Shown here one piece after another: positions 46,801 through 60,429 of a stretch of DNA of 64,000 nt. The DNA is taken from assembly GCA_009741485.1 (NCBI GenBank), contig CM019214.1, positions 22,652,267 to 22,716,266 of the forward strand. Direction: 5' to 3'. Each line of letters begins with the position of its first letter. The first letter of the stretch is position 1. The notes beneath the pieces were generated by a model. That model made no database searches and was not told where the DNA came from. It saw only the letters and a list, made by a program, of their open reading frames with translations. The translations under genes and the position numbers were made by a program. Source of the stretch: Malurus cyaneus samueli (lineage: Eukaryota; Chordata; Aves; Passeriformes; Maluridae).

Positions 46801-49781
46801 GTTGTGATGAAACTGTTGTGGAAATACTAAGTAGAGAGAGTTCAAAAATGAAAAATACTGCCTAAGACACCACAGTTACTCAATGAAATTTTAATTTTTC
46901 CCTCCTCAGGACCACTGCCACTTTGGCTCTTGGGGCGTATGCATTGTAGCCAGAAAGCCAAGAAAATTATTACAAGTCAAAGATGGCTTTCACAAACAAT
47001 TTCCAAAAAAACAAAGAATAACTATAATAAATTATTGTGATAGAAGAGACAGTTTTATTTTCAAAGCCACCATCCTATATCTTGTTCCATAGTGCAGTGG
47101 GTATCAATTGCTTGTGGAGGAAACCAGACATGAAGCAAACAAGTATTAAATTTTTATGGTCTTTTAAGCATTTCTGTCAGTTTTTCAGGTTGTTTTATAA
47201 GACTGGAATAATTTTAAGTGACAAGAGGCTACATCCTAAATTAGGATTGATATTGTGCAGCAAACACATACAAAAAAAAGATACTCTGAAATTCTTGTGC
47301 CGTAGTGATTGCTGCAAACACTGAGTAAACAGTGACCAGTAATAGCCTGATCACGTGGCTGAACATCCCACTTTCTTTAACGATCCCTCACTGACACTGC
47401 TTTTTGAATTGGTCAATATTTTGCATATAAGGGAGATGCAATTGGAAAAGCTTACTAATGAATAGAGGAAAGAAATGTATAATCCATCACCATTCTGTGT
47501 GTTATTCTAAATAAGCACAATTCCACAATAATTAATGTTCCATCTTCTCCCTCTCAGCATTTGTCTCCTGCTCACTGCTGAGGCACTGTCCTTCACTGAG
47601 CTCTATGCATTGAGAACTTTGTGCCTGATTGAGCACTCAGAGTTTAACACATCATGATTAAAATATTTCTGATGTACAAAATCAAGCACAGTCAATGGTC
47701 TGACCAGCATGTCTGGTCAAAATTGAAAGATTGATTACCTTACTTTCAGGTAAGAAACACAGAGAAATTTTTTAATTATAAAAATATATACCCACTAACA
47801 TTGAAAATAAACCCCCACAGCTGAATTTAATCTGTGAAGCAGTTTAGCTATGGAAATAACCAGAGGAAATATCTTAGGGGATCTCTGTCCTCTGTCTTCT
47901 ACATCCTCCAACTTATTGAGATTTTAGTATCCCAGAGCCTTAGAAAATATCATTTGGCTTCTATCCTGACTTTAGGCTTAAAAATATCTCCGAAAGATTC
48001 ATCCTTGCTTATTCCCATTTGTACAGCAAAGAGCAGAATGAGACTTCAGTCATCTGCTCACAGACATTCATTGTTGTGGTGGAAGCAGAAGAGGGAGGGG
48101 AAGAAATGCCACTTATTTAAAGGAATGGGGGTTGGAAGGGCTCACAGCTGCCTGAGCAACAGCTGCAAGTGCAGCACAGCTCCATATGGCCTGGCACACA
48201 AGGCTCAAGTGGCAAGGATGGATCTTGCTCTGGCTGTATTATTTTGCTGGACATGATGATATGGGGTCCTCATTAACCATTGGCTGATTAATGGTACCTA
48301 ATTAAAGCAGGGGACAGTGAGAAGAATGGAGTGCTGGAGGAATCAGGTACCACACAGTCCCGTCACGCTTGCCTTGAATGCGAGTTGGCCAGGGCAATCT
48401 GCAGCACAATTCCAGCAATTAACTCTTCCAGCTGATTCTATTGTTTCTGACTGAGGGCTCCCGTGTCACAAGGATTAATTCAATCTATACCATCGTTTAG
48501 TCAGTAACAACAGATGCTCATTCAGATATCTTGGCAGAAGAAGATGGCTCCACTTAACACCAGGGCTTGCATGTCACCCTAGCAGTGTCATTCCACTGTC
48601 ATCTTCTGGTCCTCAGCATCCTTTCACATCAAGGGCTCTGCTTACATGCACTTTATTCTGTGTCTGTGTGTGACATTGAAGATAGATATTTGGCAATGAC
48701 ATCTCAGACAAAGCAGTACCCTGTCTGGGAAACAGAGAAACATCTTTACTTAGATGAGGAAAACGGAAAGTCAAAGAGAAACAAGAGATTTGTTCTCCCC
48801 CTGCTCCGTTTCGCCCGCAAAAGCTGCTTGCCCAGTCATCCTGTGCCTCCAGCGAAGGAAGCAGGACTGCCAGCAGCCGGTTTTTTTTCCATGGTAAATG
48901 TCACTGCTGTCCCTTGAGCAGGTCCTCAGCTCCCCTCAATAGCTGGCAGTCGGCCCACCGAGCACAAAGGGTGCTCCATCCTTCTCCTCTGCCAGCCCCA
49001 GGAATGTTTGGCTTAATGGAAACCCATGGAGCAAATCCAGCATGAAAAACAGAGGAAGGAGACCTGGTATTATCTGACTCCAGGCCTGGCATTTGGGACT
49101 TCAGTACTTGTTGTCTCAGCTTCAAATTTCCCCTCACATCTGAGAAAGCTGTGAAAGCCTGTGGCCAGCAGGATTTTCTGGGGCAATAGTCTGCCTGGCA
49201 AGACTCCACTCAAGAGCAAATTTGATTAAGGTTACACACCAATTCTTTGCTTTTAGTTTTAAAAAAGTAAAGAGTTTCTAATTAAAAAAAGTAAAATATT
49301 CTCCACTCACATGCTGAGCTGAAGCTGGGTGACCAGGGGTCTGCCATGTGCACTGAGCACCCCTCACATTTTCTCCTTGGCTGGGACGCTTTCTGGTGGG
49401 AGGAAACTTCGGGGACTGAAGGTTTCCCACTGAGAAGCCATTAGGATAGGAAGGAATAAAGCCTCCCAGGGGTTTTGGTTGAAGAGGTCCTTGCAGACCG
49501 TACTATTTAAAGAGCAGGACTCAGTTTCCCTGGGAGACCAATCAGTCCATCCAACAGCCCTGCACTATCCCTGGGGAACCTCCCAGGTGCATGTCCTGTG
49601 AATCATTGCCTGCCAAAAGAGGGCGAGGGAAGAAGGATATTGCAGAAAGCAAAAATAGATTTTCCTTTCCCTCACAGCAGGACATGGCTGAGCATGGGGA
49701 GAAGCAGATAAGATGCAGAGGGTGTGTGATTAGGTGTGCGGGGAGGCAATGGTGCCAGAAAATACTGAACAGGCTGTGATT

Positions 49782-50294
49782 GCTGAGGCTGGAAAGGAGT
49801 CAAGGCAGGATGACTGAGGTGTATAAATACTAAAAGGTCTGGAGAAGGTGAGTGGGGAATAGCTGCCCCCTCCTGCCTCAGCAGAAAACCAAGAGCACCC
49901 TTTAAAATTAGCAGGCAGCAAGCAGAAAATAAATAGAGGAAGTCCTCTTTCACACAGTGGAAATTAAACTCTGGAATTTATTGTTACAGGATGCTGCCAA
50001 GGCCAAAACACACTGGATGAGAGAAGGATTGTATGAGAGCTGCACCAAGGATGGCCATCAAACCTCGCAGCCACCACGGCTCAGCAAATCCCTGAGGCAC
50101 TGACAGCCAGGCACGGCACCAGGAGAGAGGAAGGAGCAACCAAGAATGACTCACATTTCCTACTCCTCTTCTGGAGTGTTTCTGGGAACACCAGGGAACT
50201 CCTTGTACGGGCCAAGGGACAGGCTTCACTGTGCAGAGCACAGGGTCACCTGCACCATTGTTCTGACCTGCTCTGGCTGCTCTTTTGCATTCAT
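49782..50294 (+). mobile_element. Old CR1-type LINE 3' region
   Basis: This is diverged sequence resembling the 3' part of the older amniote CR1-type elements. It shows GCTGGAAAGGAGTCAAGGCA, GGATGACTGAGGTGTATAAA, GTCTGGAGAAGGTGAGTGGG, a TTAGCAGGCAGCAAGCAGAAA block, TCTTTCACACAGTGG, CTCTGGAATTTATTGTTACAGGATG split over 49971-49995, and GCCAAGGCCAAAACAC. It finishes near CTGACCTGCTCTGGCTGCTC, which resembles the usual TCTGACCCAGTATGGC ending. The blocks are in the right order but many bases differ, so the insertion looks older than the other CR1 copies in this window. The middle (about 50050-50230) is weakly matched and the boundaries are approximate. Confidence 0.7.
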
Positions 50295-53200
50295 AGAACA
50301 AACTGGGGGCATTGTTTTCTGAAGTGACTAAAGACAAAGACTCTTGAGGAATTATTATGCTTGCCATAAATTCCTTTCAGAGGACTGAAATTGCTGTTGG
50401 TGATTTAGCCTTGATTCAGAAAATAATGTCATTATTTAAAAAAAAATACATAAAGAGAAAAAATTAAGTACCAGAACCGCTCAACTTTTTTGAGCGAAAA
50501 TAATTTTTTTTCCAAAACATGAAATAGAGATACCTTCCCTCCCAGAAGCAGGGGACTGCAGGAATTTCCTGAGAGAGCTGAGGCTGCAGCCTCCTCACTC
50601 CAGTGACAAAGAGCCCTCTGGGGAAGCCCTGAAGCTCCCTCCTGTGTTACAGGATTCCACAGGCTGCCTTGGCTCAGCTGCCAGCAGAGCCTTTGGTGAG
50701 AACATTGCTCCTCAAAACATCCATAGCAAACACCAGGCATGCACATTCCACAGGGAAGAGGCCAAGGGAACAAAATTTGTTTTTATGGAGTGACGAAGGA
50801 TGCCAGATTGGCTGCCAGCTCACCTGGGAGGCAGCAGCAGCGGCATATGGGGGTCAGCAAGTGTCTTCTGGGGTTCTGCAGGTGTGCACTGCAGATATGA
50901 GCACCTGGGGAGAAATCTCTGCCTTTGCTTTGAAACCACGGGGTGGTGACCGACCTCTCACCCTTTGGTGTGAAAGAAAAAGGCTGATAATTTGATCCTC
51001 CAGGCAACAGATGAGTGAAGGCAATGCACACACACACCAGAAGAATTCCTAAAGATAGTCCCATCACCAAAATTATCACCCAACTCACAACTGTCCGAGC
51101 AGGAAGAATCACCAGGTTTTCCAACCCTAATTACCAGCTGTCTGAAACAATGACATAATTGACAGGGAGTGAATCTCATGAGTGGTCATATCCTGAGAAG
51201 AAGAACCGGATGCATGAAGTATTCTACTGAACGGTAAACTTCTCATAACAACTCTCTGAAAGAGTGTTTACAAACACTCTGCTGTTCAAAGCTGGACGTA
51301 TTGTTTCAGAGGAACTGAGGAAACTAAAACAAGAAAAGAAATTACCTTGACAAGTAGATTTGCTATGATGATCCCTTTGTTAATCACACAAAGAAGGCAT
51401 CTGTTTTTACTACCCCTTTGAAAGGAAGGGATGGGGCAAACTGGTGAAATGGTGGAACAATTCAGATTTTTATCAGCTGACAATATCATTTCAAGAAAAG
51501 CCAGATAAGCCACAGATTTAGACAGCTAATCATGTGGAGCCTTGTGTTGTCACATTAAGACCAAAGGGATACTTCCACTGACTGCAGGAGGCAATAAATC
51601 AGCCCAGCAATTAAAAAGATCTGTAGCTTTTGTTAGTCGCCACCAAGCAGAGGAACTTTCTCCAGACTCTTCCCTCTTGAAATCAGTTCATGGTGCTGAG
51701 TGCTCTGGCTGTCCTCCAACAGAGCACTCTGTCATTTATAACCCAGTCAAAGCCACCTGCTCAGTCTTTACAGGTAAGAACACGATTAAATGCGCTGCTG
51801 GATCGGGGCCAAAAGGGTCAGCACTCTGGACAGAATCCAGGAATATCAGGATGGAATCGTGATATTCCATGTGCATGGCAGTTTCTTGGCCTGTGGGTCA
51901 CTAGTGGTCCCTGAGGCATGGGGAGGCCATCTACAAAATGTCATCTGCTGTTGTTTTGTTTTGAGCCATGCCCAGGGTTTTCCTACCGCAGGGAGGGAAA
52001 ACAAACAAAAAAAAAAAAACCCAGAGACATTTTAACCTGGCTTGGTTGGTGTGCTTGTAAATAAGAAGTGGCAACACAGGGTTAAATGATCTGAATTTTC
52101 CCAGTGTGTGGGAGGTTCATCCTCGGATTGCAATTTTCCAGGCATTCACATTATCAGAAGTAATTAAAAATCAAACTGTAAATAATTTCCTGTTGACTGA
52201 CTAGTCACATGCCAATCAAATCTCTGGGAGATGTGGCTGTTCCTGTAAAAGAAAAAAAAAAAAAAGAAGCCTTGCTGGATTGTGAAAGCAGGTGAAAAAA
52301 ACCCTAAAATTATTTCTTCTATTCCCAGAATAGTAACCAGAATTAGACCATGACCTTTCCAGAGTGATGCGTGTAATTAAGGAAATCAAAGCTACTGCTA
52401 TATCTCTGAGGCAAAAGGAAAAAAAAAAAAACCTGTTTTGATCACATTTGCTTCTTTTTATAAACCATGAAAGCCTGGATGTTCGGTGTTTAGACTGATG
52501 TTCCCTCTGCAAAAGAGGAAGCACACTACTGCACATAAAAAGGAATGTGGGGGAAATAAAAAAATACCTGAATGAAATATCAGCTCCAATATACCTTTGT
52601 GATGTCTTGGTTTTTGTAGTATTCAAATGTAGAGGTTATTTTCACCTCCTCTACTTCCTCATGAATTCCCTCAGGGATTGTGATATGAGCTTCAAACAGC
52701 AAAAAAGGAAAAATTCTTTTTTATCATGGAAGCTGATAAAATGGGCAGAGACAAGTAAAGCTCCTTTTGTTCTGATCTTTCAGACCTCAAAACATATTTC
52801 AATTCATGCAAATATGAACTTAAACCTCTTACAAATCAAGAGTGTGCATTTTATTTTTATTTACCTTTCTTAAAACGTATTTTGATTTTAATAGTACATG
52901 CATCATTTTCCTTTCTGGTATAGAAAAATGTTGTTTTTATTTAGATAATGTCTGTTCTTTCTGTCTTCTGTTACTTTTTATTTACTGAAGTTTAAGCTGT
53001 TATGTTCTCTTACATAAATCCTTCTTAGAACATGGATTATTGATCCTATAATCCGTAATAATATTGTCTATTCTGTCATCCAGCTGGCAGCAATAAACAC
53101 TAAAAATACAGATTCTAAAATTTGTTGTGAAATTCTACTCTAACAAAAACCAAAACCAAAACAATAACCACGGTCAATGAATCACACTTCTGAATAAATA

Positions 53201-56200
53201 TTATTTCTCTCTGAAATTGCCTAAAGACACTATTTCATATTATTTTATTTGTAGTCCCTTAAATTTTAGGTTTAAAACCAAAACAATTCTTTAGTCATGT
53301 AGACACCCTTCAATATTAAGCTTGTTTCCATTTTGTGCTTGCAAAATTATTTTCTTTTTACACTTCTGAGGAAGACACTTTGTTGCTTCAGGTTGTTTTC
53401 GACAAAAGCTTTAATGTCAGATAGTTAGACCGAACAGGGAAATTTTAACAAGGCTTCATTTTCTGTACCTGGCACCTAATTTCTGCCGTGGGCAAGAGCT
53501 ACGAGCTTGGATTTGCAGTGTGCCTTGATTTTGAGGCTGGCTTGTGATGCCACCATTTGTGATGCCACCACCTGCCCAGCTTTGGCTTGTTCTGGGGCAG
53601 GCCTGGCTGACATCTCCTGTCCATCCCTGTGAGCACATTTTGCTCTTGGAGGGGATATTTTCTACTGGAGGGCTGCTGTTCCTCTGGGAACTCAGACACT
53701 TCTCTGTTCTAGCCCAGTGTGACTGCAACCTGCATAGCTGATTTTCAGTTTGGTCCCAAATCTGGATTTTTTTGCAAATGTAGAGCCATCATGAGTAGAA
53801 TTTGGGGTTTGACAGTAAGTCTGTGCTATATTTCAACTTCACAGAGGTGTGAAGGGCGTGTTATTCCATCTCCTAAGATTGGGTCCATCTGAGACAGAGC
53901 ACTGTCCAGCACCTCATTCACTCCCTGTTTCTGATGCTCTGAGAGTTAAAAAACAATCCATCAGCACAGGAAAAAAATCAATCCATCTCACTGATGATGG
54001 GCTAGCAGAGAGGCTTTTGTTTATTTGCATCAAGTCTAGGAACTGGGTCATTTTTAAAGCCTGAAAGCCTGAGCTGTGAGGAGGCTGCACGTCCTGTGTG
54101 CCTGGGGCTGTGCAGCCTCCGGGGAAGCACTGGAGGAGCATGAAGATCCCTGTGCTGGCAGGTTTGATTTGTTCTTTGCCCAGTTTTTTGGTGTGATTTG
54201 GGGGGTACAAGCCCCCAGGTGCCCTGCAGCACCCCGAGGGTCAGCTTGGGACTCCTCTCCACAGAGTAGGCAGTGCCTTGTGTGAGGAGAAGAGCATAGA
54301 AGGATTTTGGAGAGTAGAAATTTCTCCTGGATTTTCCTCTGTGAAAGTACAGAGAGCTAGTTTGAAAATCACAGTCAAGGCTTCAGTAAAAACCCAACTG
54401 AAGAGATTACACAAAACTGAAGAGACTGCACAAATCTGGATGAAATACATTCAGTTTTAGAAAACTTAGGAGTCTCCATCTTATCTGTAGCAACATGTGG
54501 CTATTGATAATAACTGGTTTATTCACATTACTTTTTATCAGCATAGCTGTTACAGTAAGTGCCTCATAAATCATTAGACACATAATCATATTTACTATGC
54601 CAAATCATTCCTTGTACTTGTGGATCAATTAGTATCATTTCTATACTGTCTCCATCCAAATTATTTCATTTTTTAAAAAATCACAAAAGAGGAAATAAAT
54701 CACTTTAAACCCCCATTCACCATGGTTTTATCACGATGGTTGTGTTACTATGGAAACATCTGTGTGAAGAGACTATGATGCTCTTGAAGATCAGCATTTT
54801 ATCCCATATTTCCAATTATGTCATCAGACTGGATTTTCAGTGGCATAAACTGACATAACTACAGGAAAATTAAGTGATTTATAATGGGTGAAGATGTGAA
54901 CTGGCAATTATTTGACAAAAATACCCCAATAATTTACATAATGGGGACTCTGAATCTAAAACCACTGCTGCACCATGCATATTTCAAAGGCTGGATTAAG
55001 TTCTGCTTGAACCACCCTGGAATAATTGTTGTTTCCTGATGAGTCCTAGGACTCAAGCAAGCAGCGGGAAAGCACACAATCTCAGATTTAGACTGAGTTT
55101 GAGCAGACAGGATGCTAAATGTGGTGCTGTCTGGCAGTACAGACTACACTGGGGCATGGGCAAATGTGCTTTTTCTCCTTGCTGGTGTCTCTGCACATTC
55201 AGGGCTCACCATGCTCTGCCAGACCTTCTCACTCGGTGCGCTGTGTCTGGGCACTTTGCAGAGGAGCATTCCCTGTGCTGTTGTTCACCGTGGTCAGTGT
55301 CCTCTCAATCTTCTCAAAGGCACTCCAGGTATGGCTGGGTTCTTTTCATCTCCCTTTTTCTGCTGGTGTCTTATGCCTATAACAAGTATTTGAGGTATAT
55401 AGTCATAAAGTATCTGCAAAACATCATAAAATGTTTTGTGTAGTAGGGGTTTTCTGTACCAGCACCACAATTGCATTTGATAGGTGGCCCAGTCTCTCGA
55501 GAAAATTCTCCACTTTGCTGCATTTTGATAAACTGCATGGCCTTTATGGAATCAAAGTTCCTTCAACATCACAAAGAGAAAAGGATTCCATTGTAGAAAA
55601 CCATCAAGTGTATAAATTAAATTGAGAAATGTGGTAGAATTATTTAAGAGATCAAAAGTAAAATGTGAAGTAAGAGTTGGTAGGCAACTTAGTTTTGATC
55701 ATATATTCTCGGGTTGGTAATAAAACATATTAATAACACTGTATGGTGTCATATTTTACAGTCAGGTCTGCAGGCAGATGCTGCAGATTAGCTCAGATCC
55801 AGCAATTGCAGGGTGACTCCCTCTACATCTCTGGATAAAACAGTCCCAAAATCATAACACCCAGAGCTCCATCAGAAGCCAGAGGTAGTTAGGGAAACCA
55901 TATAAAATTGGTTCCAGTGCTATCACTTGCAAGAAATGAACTTTTTAGCAATTAAACTTGAGATATGGAAGGTTGTAAATCAAGGGAACTAGTTTTCCTG
56001 TTCCACTTATTCAACAGAATGTACTTCTGCCACATCTCACTGTTAACTCTGTCTCAATTAAATGCATGCATTTATTTTGAACATATTTCTTTTCAAAGAA
56101 AAGAGAACAAGGAGAGGGAAAAGGGAAGAATAAGCAGAAAATGAAAATCAGGGGAGAGACTGTAGCTTCGCCTTTTTCTTCTGCATTAGGGAAAAACAAA

Positions 56201-57734
56201 AAAGTGACACGGGAGTTTCTGTAAACTAAGTTGCTTTTCATTTGCTACCATGTTGATAAGGGAGGCAACCTCAACAATGCGCCCTGTGTGCCAACCTAGA
56301 ATGCACAGGAACTGCTAGGAACAGGGAGGAGACCAATTGTCTGCAAGCCAAAGTGAATGTGGTGCCGGGGCTATGACTTTATAACTGAAGTCACACAAAT
56401 GGGGAAAGTTCCCATCAGATTCTATAGACCTCCTCGCTTTCTGTATAGATTTCTCATCTGCCCACGTACCAAAAGTTTTTTTTAGTGTTGATGTTGTGGT
56501 GACTCCCATTGTAGATGTCTAATTTTTCCATCAGATTGGTGACCTTGTAGGAGCAGGGGGCACTAGCAGCAGATTCTGGAAAAGCGTTTCATATTTTACT
56601 TGTTTGATTTATTTCCAACAGTAGCAGTAGAGCTCACTCTCCTCTCCATTATAATGATGTAAATTAAATTGCATTGGTTTTATTAATAATGCAATTATTA
56701 ACAGGAACTCATAATTTTCCTCATGACCCTGGTCTTGAGTTAAAATTTACATAAAGGAATCCTCGTATTTGGCTATAGTACCCTTCAGTGAGTCTATGAA
56801 AGATGATCTGTATTTTCTTGTCAGGAACTGGCTGTGGGACTGGCATTTGGATTTGTGTTTTAGATATCACCATTTCGATTCAGACTGAGATTCAGATACT
56901 GCGTGACTATTTTTGCACATTCTTAAGATGCCTAATGAATTAACTAGACATTCATAAAAGGTCCAAAATTTAAATTTGGTGAAATATGTAATGTGTCCAC
57001 ATAAGCTATTTACATTACTCAAGGACACTTAAGATAATGATAGTGGAAGCTGGATAGTCTGGTACTTTTATGAGGCTTTACTTTTGTTTTGAATTAAAAC
57101 TATTCTTACCAAATACAGTATCTTTTTCCCAGCATTTCAACGACAGATTTGAAGGAGACACGTAATTCCCATTAATCTTTGGAATGTACAAAACTCAAAA
57201 AAGACATGAGCAAAATGTTAGAAGGTCTGGGAAATGTTATTTTCATCCTGTCCTTTATGTCTTGTCTGCGCCAGGATGATCCCTCCTTCTCGGTGACACT
57301 TTTGGATGAACTCTGCAAAAGGGCATTTCTCTTTCAATAGTGGCTCAGTGATATGGCCAAGCATGACTTTACTCCCTGCCAAGTTTGTATTTTCACTTCA
57401 GTGGAGAAAAAGAAAATACTTTCTTTTCACCTAAGGTTCTCAAAATATTTGTTGTTTCCAAACTTCCACCAGCATGATCCATGTTAAAAGCCATACACAA
57501 ACTAAAAGACAAGTGAAATCACCCACCTGCAAAATTTTCTCCAAAACTGCCAAAAGGGAAAATATATCACATTTCACTTGTCTGATATGTGGTGGCATGA
57601 AACAGCATCTAGAGTGCTCCCTTCTTTCTGATACTGGCACATTTTAGTATTCCTACCAACCACATTGTAGTCTCAAGGGCACCTTTAAAAAACAACAAAA
57701 CCAGTTAAAAAAATAATGATACAAACATGCCTCT

Positions 57735-57738
<4 letters not shown>
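50295..57738. other. Unique non-coding sequence, no gene recognised
   Basis: No exon, RNA gene or transposon is identified. The stretch contains short poly(A) runs near 52008-52020 and 52246-52265. A minus-strand open frame at 50783-51124 codes for a hydrophobic stretch, but it has an upstream in-frame stop and no supporting splice structure. Confidence 0.5.
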
Positions 57739-57770
<32 letters not shown>

Positions 57771-57796
57771 AAAAAAAAAAGAAAAGGAAAAAAAAT
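57739..57796. repeat. Long poly(A) tract
   Basis: Thirty consecutive A are followed by T, eleven more A, and then GAAAAGG and a further A run. CR1 elements do not end in poly(A), so CR1 does not explain this. No AATAAA signal or recognisable retrocopy was seen immediately upstream. The tract may be simple-sequence expansion. Confidence 0.9.
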
Positions 57797-60429
57797 GTTA
57801 GCTGCTATTTCTGGAAAAGGTTGATATGTTTTCCTTTGTTTAATTAATTTTTTTTTCTTGAGGAATTAATAGTCTAGGGATTCAAAGGAAAACAACAGCA
57901 GGGTTACATGTGCTCACAGTGTGGTGTGTCTAGCCATCTCAAAGGTTCCCAAACAGTTGATCCACAGAGATTTGAGAGGTCACATAGTTTTAACGCTTCC
58001 CCATCTCCTACTGCTTAATCTCATTTGTTATATCTAAAAATACACATCTTGCTTTCCCAGAATAGCTTTCCCATGTAAACTTGGACTTGCTGCCTTTATC
58101 CCAGGACATGGTGATGCTCTGCAGGGTGGGAGAACAGAAGATGGAATTGCCAACTGGAAGAGAGACAGCTTCTGAATGGAAGGGGAGGATTTCCCTCAGA
58201 TAATGTTTCTATTCATTCTGGAAAATGACCAAGGACATTTTCACTAAATAGCATTCAGAGTGATTTCAGGCACCTCTGCAAAAGGAATTCTGTCTCTGGT
58301 CAGGAAACTGGGCTGGGCAGTCCTCGAGGGAGGCAAGAAAGAGCTGAAGTATCTGTACCCAGTGCATTTTATGCTTACACATGACAACCACTGGTTAAAA
58401 AAATTGAAGCAAGCCAGAGAATTAGAAGCCCTTACAGAGCACCTCAGGGAATGCTATTCCCTGGAAGATATATCTAAATTGTCTACTCTAATCAGTTCAT
58501 TCTTGCTTTTAAATATTTTGAGGATATAAGTATTTTGCTCCAATAAAACATGCCAGTAACTGACACACACTAATTTTGCTTTAACTTGTTTGTTGTTTTT
58601 TTTTTTAATAATGACCTTTGACTTCCCAAAGTACACCCCAGGCCTTTGGCAAAACTGTTTACATGCACAAAAATTTCTGTAAGAATAATGCCTGTTTCTC
58701 TCCACGAAGATTTATTGCTGTCCTTTGCAAGAGTGTTGCTGGGGAAACAGTGACTCCTAGTCATACTTCACATGATGCCTACAATTAGTCTGTTAGCAAT
58801 TCAGACTGGATGGCTTTTTCACTTAGTACATCTGTTAACAAATTTCTTCAGATAGAAAATTTATCTACATGTGTATTTTGAATAAAACAGAGTATGTATT
58901 AGAACTCACTGACAATTATTTCCTCTGAAAGTGTTTTTTCATATGCCATGTTCAAAAAGAGTTAATCTCCTCAAGACACTGGTTTAAATAGGTTCATTAA
59001 TATCTCTAAATCTCAATTAATTTATACAAGAATATCTAGATTTTGAAAGAATGCTCCCTCTCAGGAGTCAGGTTGATTGCGCTTTAAACCATTTCTTATT
59101 TGATTACCTAAGCAACATATATGGAGGTAAAGGAGAGGCAATAGTTTACTGCTAAGGGCAAACTTGATAAAGATAGTGTGAACATCAAAATCGAGTTGTA
59201 TCCTCAGTGAAGGAAAGTACCTGGCATTCAAGTGAACTAGAAACTGGCATTCAAAAAAAGTCAATCTATGTGAACTCATCGTCATCATCAGAGTGAAAAT
59301 GGTTGTTGATTGTTTTGCTTCAGATCTGGATTGCACTGATACATCTTAATATGATCTAACAGATCTCATACCAAGACTCACTGAGTTTGAGCTCATCTAA
59401 GAAAAGTGCACACCATTTAACTGGGTCTCCAACCTGCAGTTTTAATCAAAAGAGTAGGAACTCCAGGGTCAGGGAACACTATTTTCCCCTGAGAAAGTCA
59501 GCCACCATTTCCCTGAGTGAAGCAAGATGTGTATTTTTAGAAAATCAGAAACAAACAGGGGAACAGCCCTGACTTGGGGAGGCAGTAATCTGAGCTGTCT
59601 GTGTCTTAGTACCTTACATAAGGGTTAGGAAGAGAGGAGAAAAAGGAATTCTGAAAAATAAATATATTGAGTTGGAGAACTGCAGAAAAATGCAGTTTCT
59701 CTTTCAGACAATCAAAGATAGCCTTGGCAGACCTGAACTTTCTGATCACAGGAACACAGGTGGAATCACCTGCTCTTTCTGCTGTGTGACCTCACCCACT
59801 AAACCACATTCTAGCTTTTTATAGCCATCCCGCTTCACAGCCCACAGAAATTGTTCCTAGCAGGTAAGGCAAGAAAGCTTTTGCAAGATTTTCAGACCAC
59901 ATCAGACATCATTCACGATCAAAGCAAGGCATCATCTTTGCTGCTCAGGCACTTCACTAAAAATTGAATACCCTTCCAAGCAGAATGAATTGCATTAGAC
60001 TTTCATCTCATCTTGATAATTTTCATTGTTAAGCAAAGATTCATCAGCCTCGCATACAAGCATGGTATCAATCACTTTTGCCAAGGAATTGTAATAAAAC
60101 CACTTTTGAACTCTTTGGCTTGCACCCAATGTTTTCCAGTGCCCTCTGAGTAGGTGCAGTCAGGAGCAGGGAAAATCTACAGCTTGTCTAAAGAACTTTC
60201 AGTGTTTATGGGATATGAAAGCAATGCTTTCTCTATAAGACAGTGTTATCATTTTTGTAAATGTTATTTTTAAAATTAGCACACTAAAAATAACACAGTA
60301 CAGCCTAGTAGCAGACTACTCATTTTAGTTGCTTTACAAATGTCATACACTTTTCCAAATCAGAGAAATTTTTGTCACTCCAGAATAACTCATAACGTAG
60401 TTTGAGCCTGTTTGGAGACAGGGCAGAGA
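57797..60429. other. Unique non-coding sequence, nothing recognised
   Basis: AT-rich sequence with short chance open frames only. A plus-strand frame of 89 codons at 58260-58529 has no recognisable domain. Confidence 0.55.

Larger units (their letters stand above)
21391..49781. other. Long unique non-coding stretch, no gene recognised
   Basis: Over 28 kb holds no exon, RNA gene or transposon that I could identify, apart from the simple repeats listed separately. Open frames reach about 151 codons (42475-42930, minus) but carry no recognised domain, usually lack an ATG start, and are of a length expected by chance in sequence of this size. Some AT-rich blocks with TAATTA-type motifs, for example 23700-23870, 45480-45700 and 48250-48560, have the look of conserved non-coding elements, but this cannot be shown without alignment. 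Confidence 0.5.

Noticed and set aside
50783..51179. Minus-strand frame with a transmembrane-like stretch (SWVIILVMGLSLGILL) preceded by an acceptor-like TTGTTTCAG
   Set aside because: There is an in-frame TAA between the acceptor-like site and the hydrophobic stretch, the first codon is not ATG, no donor site fits, and an overlapping frame is also open. It is probably chance.
57640..57796. Possible processed retrocopy ending in the poly(A) run
   Set aside because: No AATAAA at the usual distance, no reading frame and no recognisable gene upstream.
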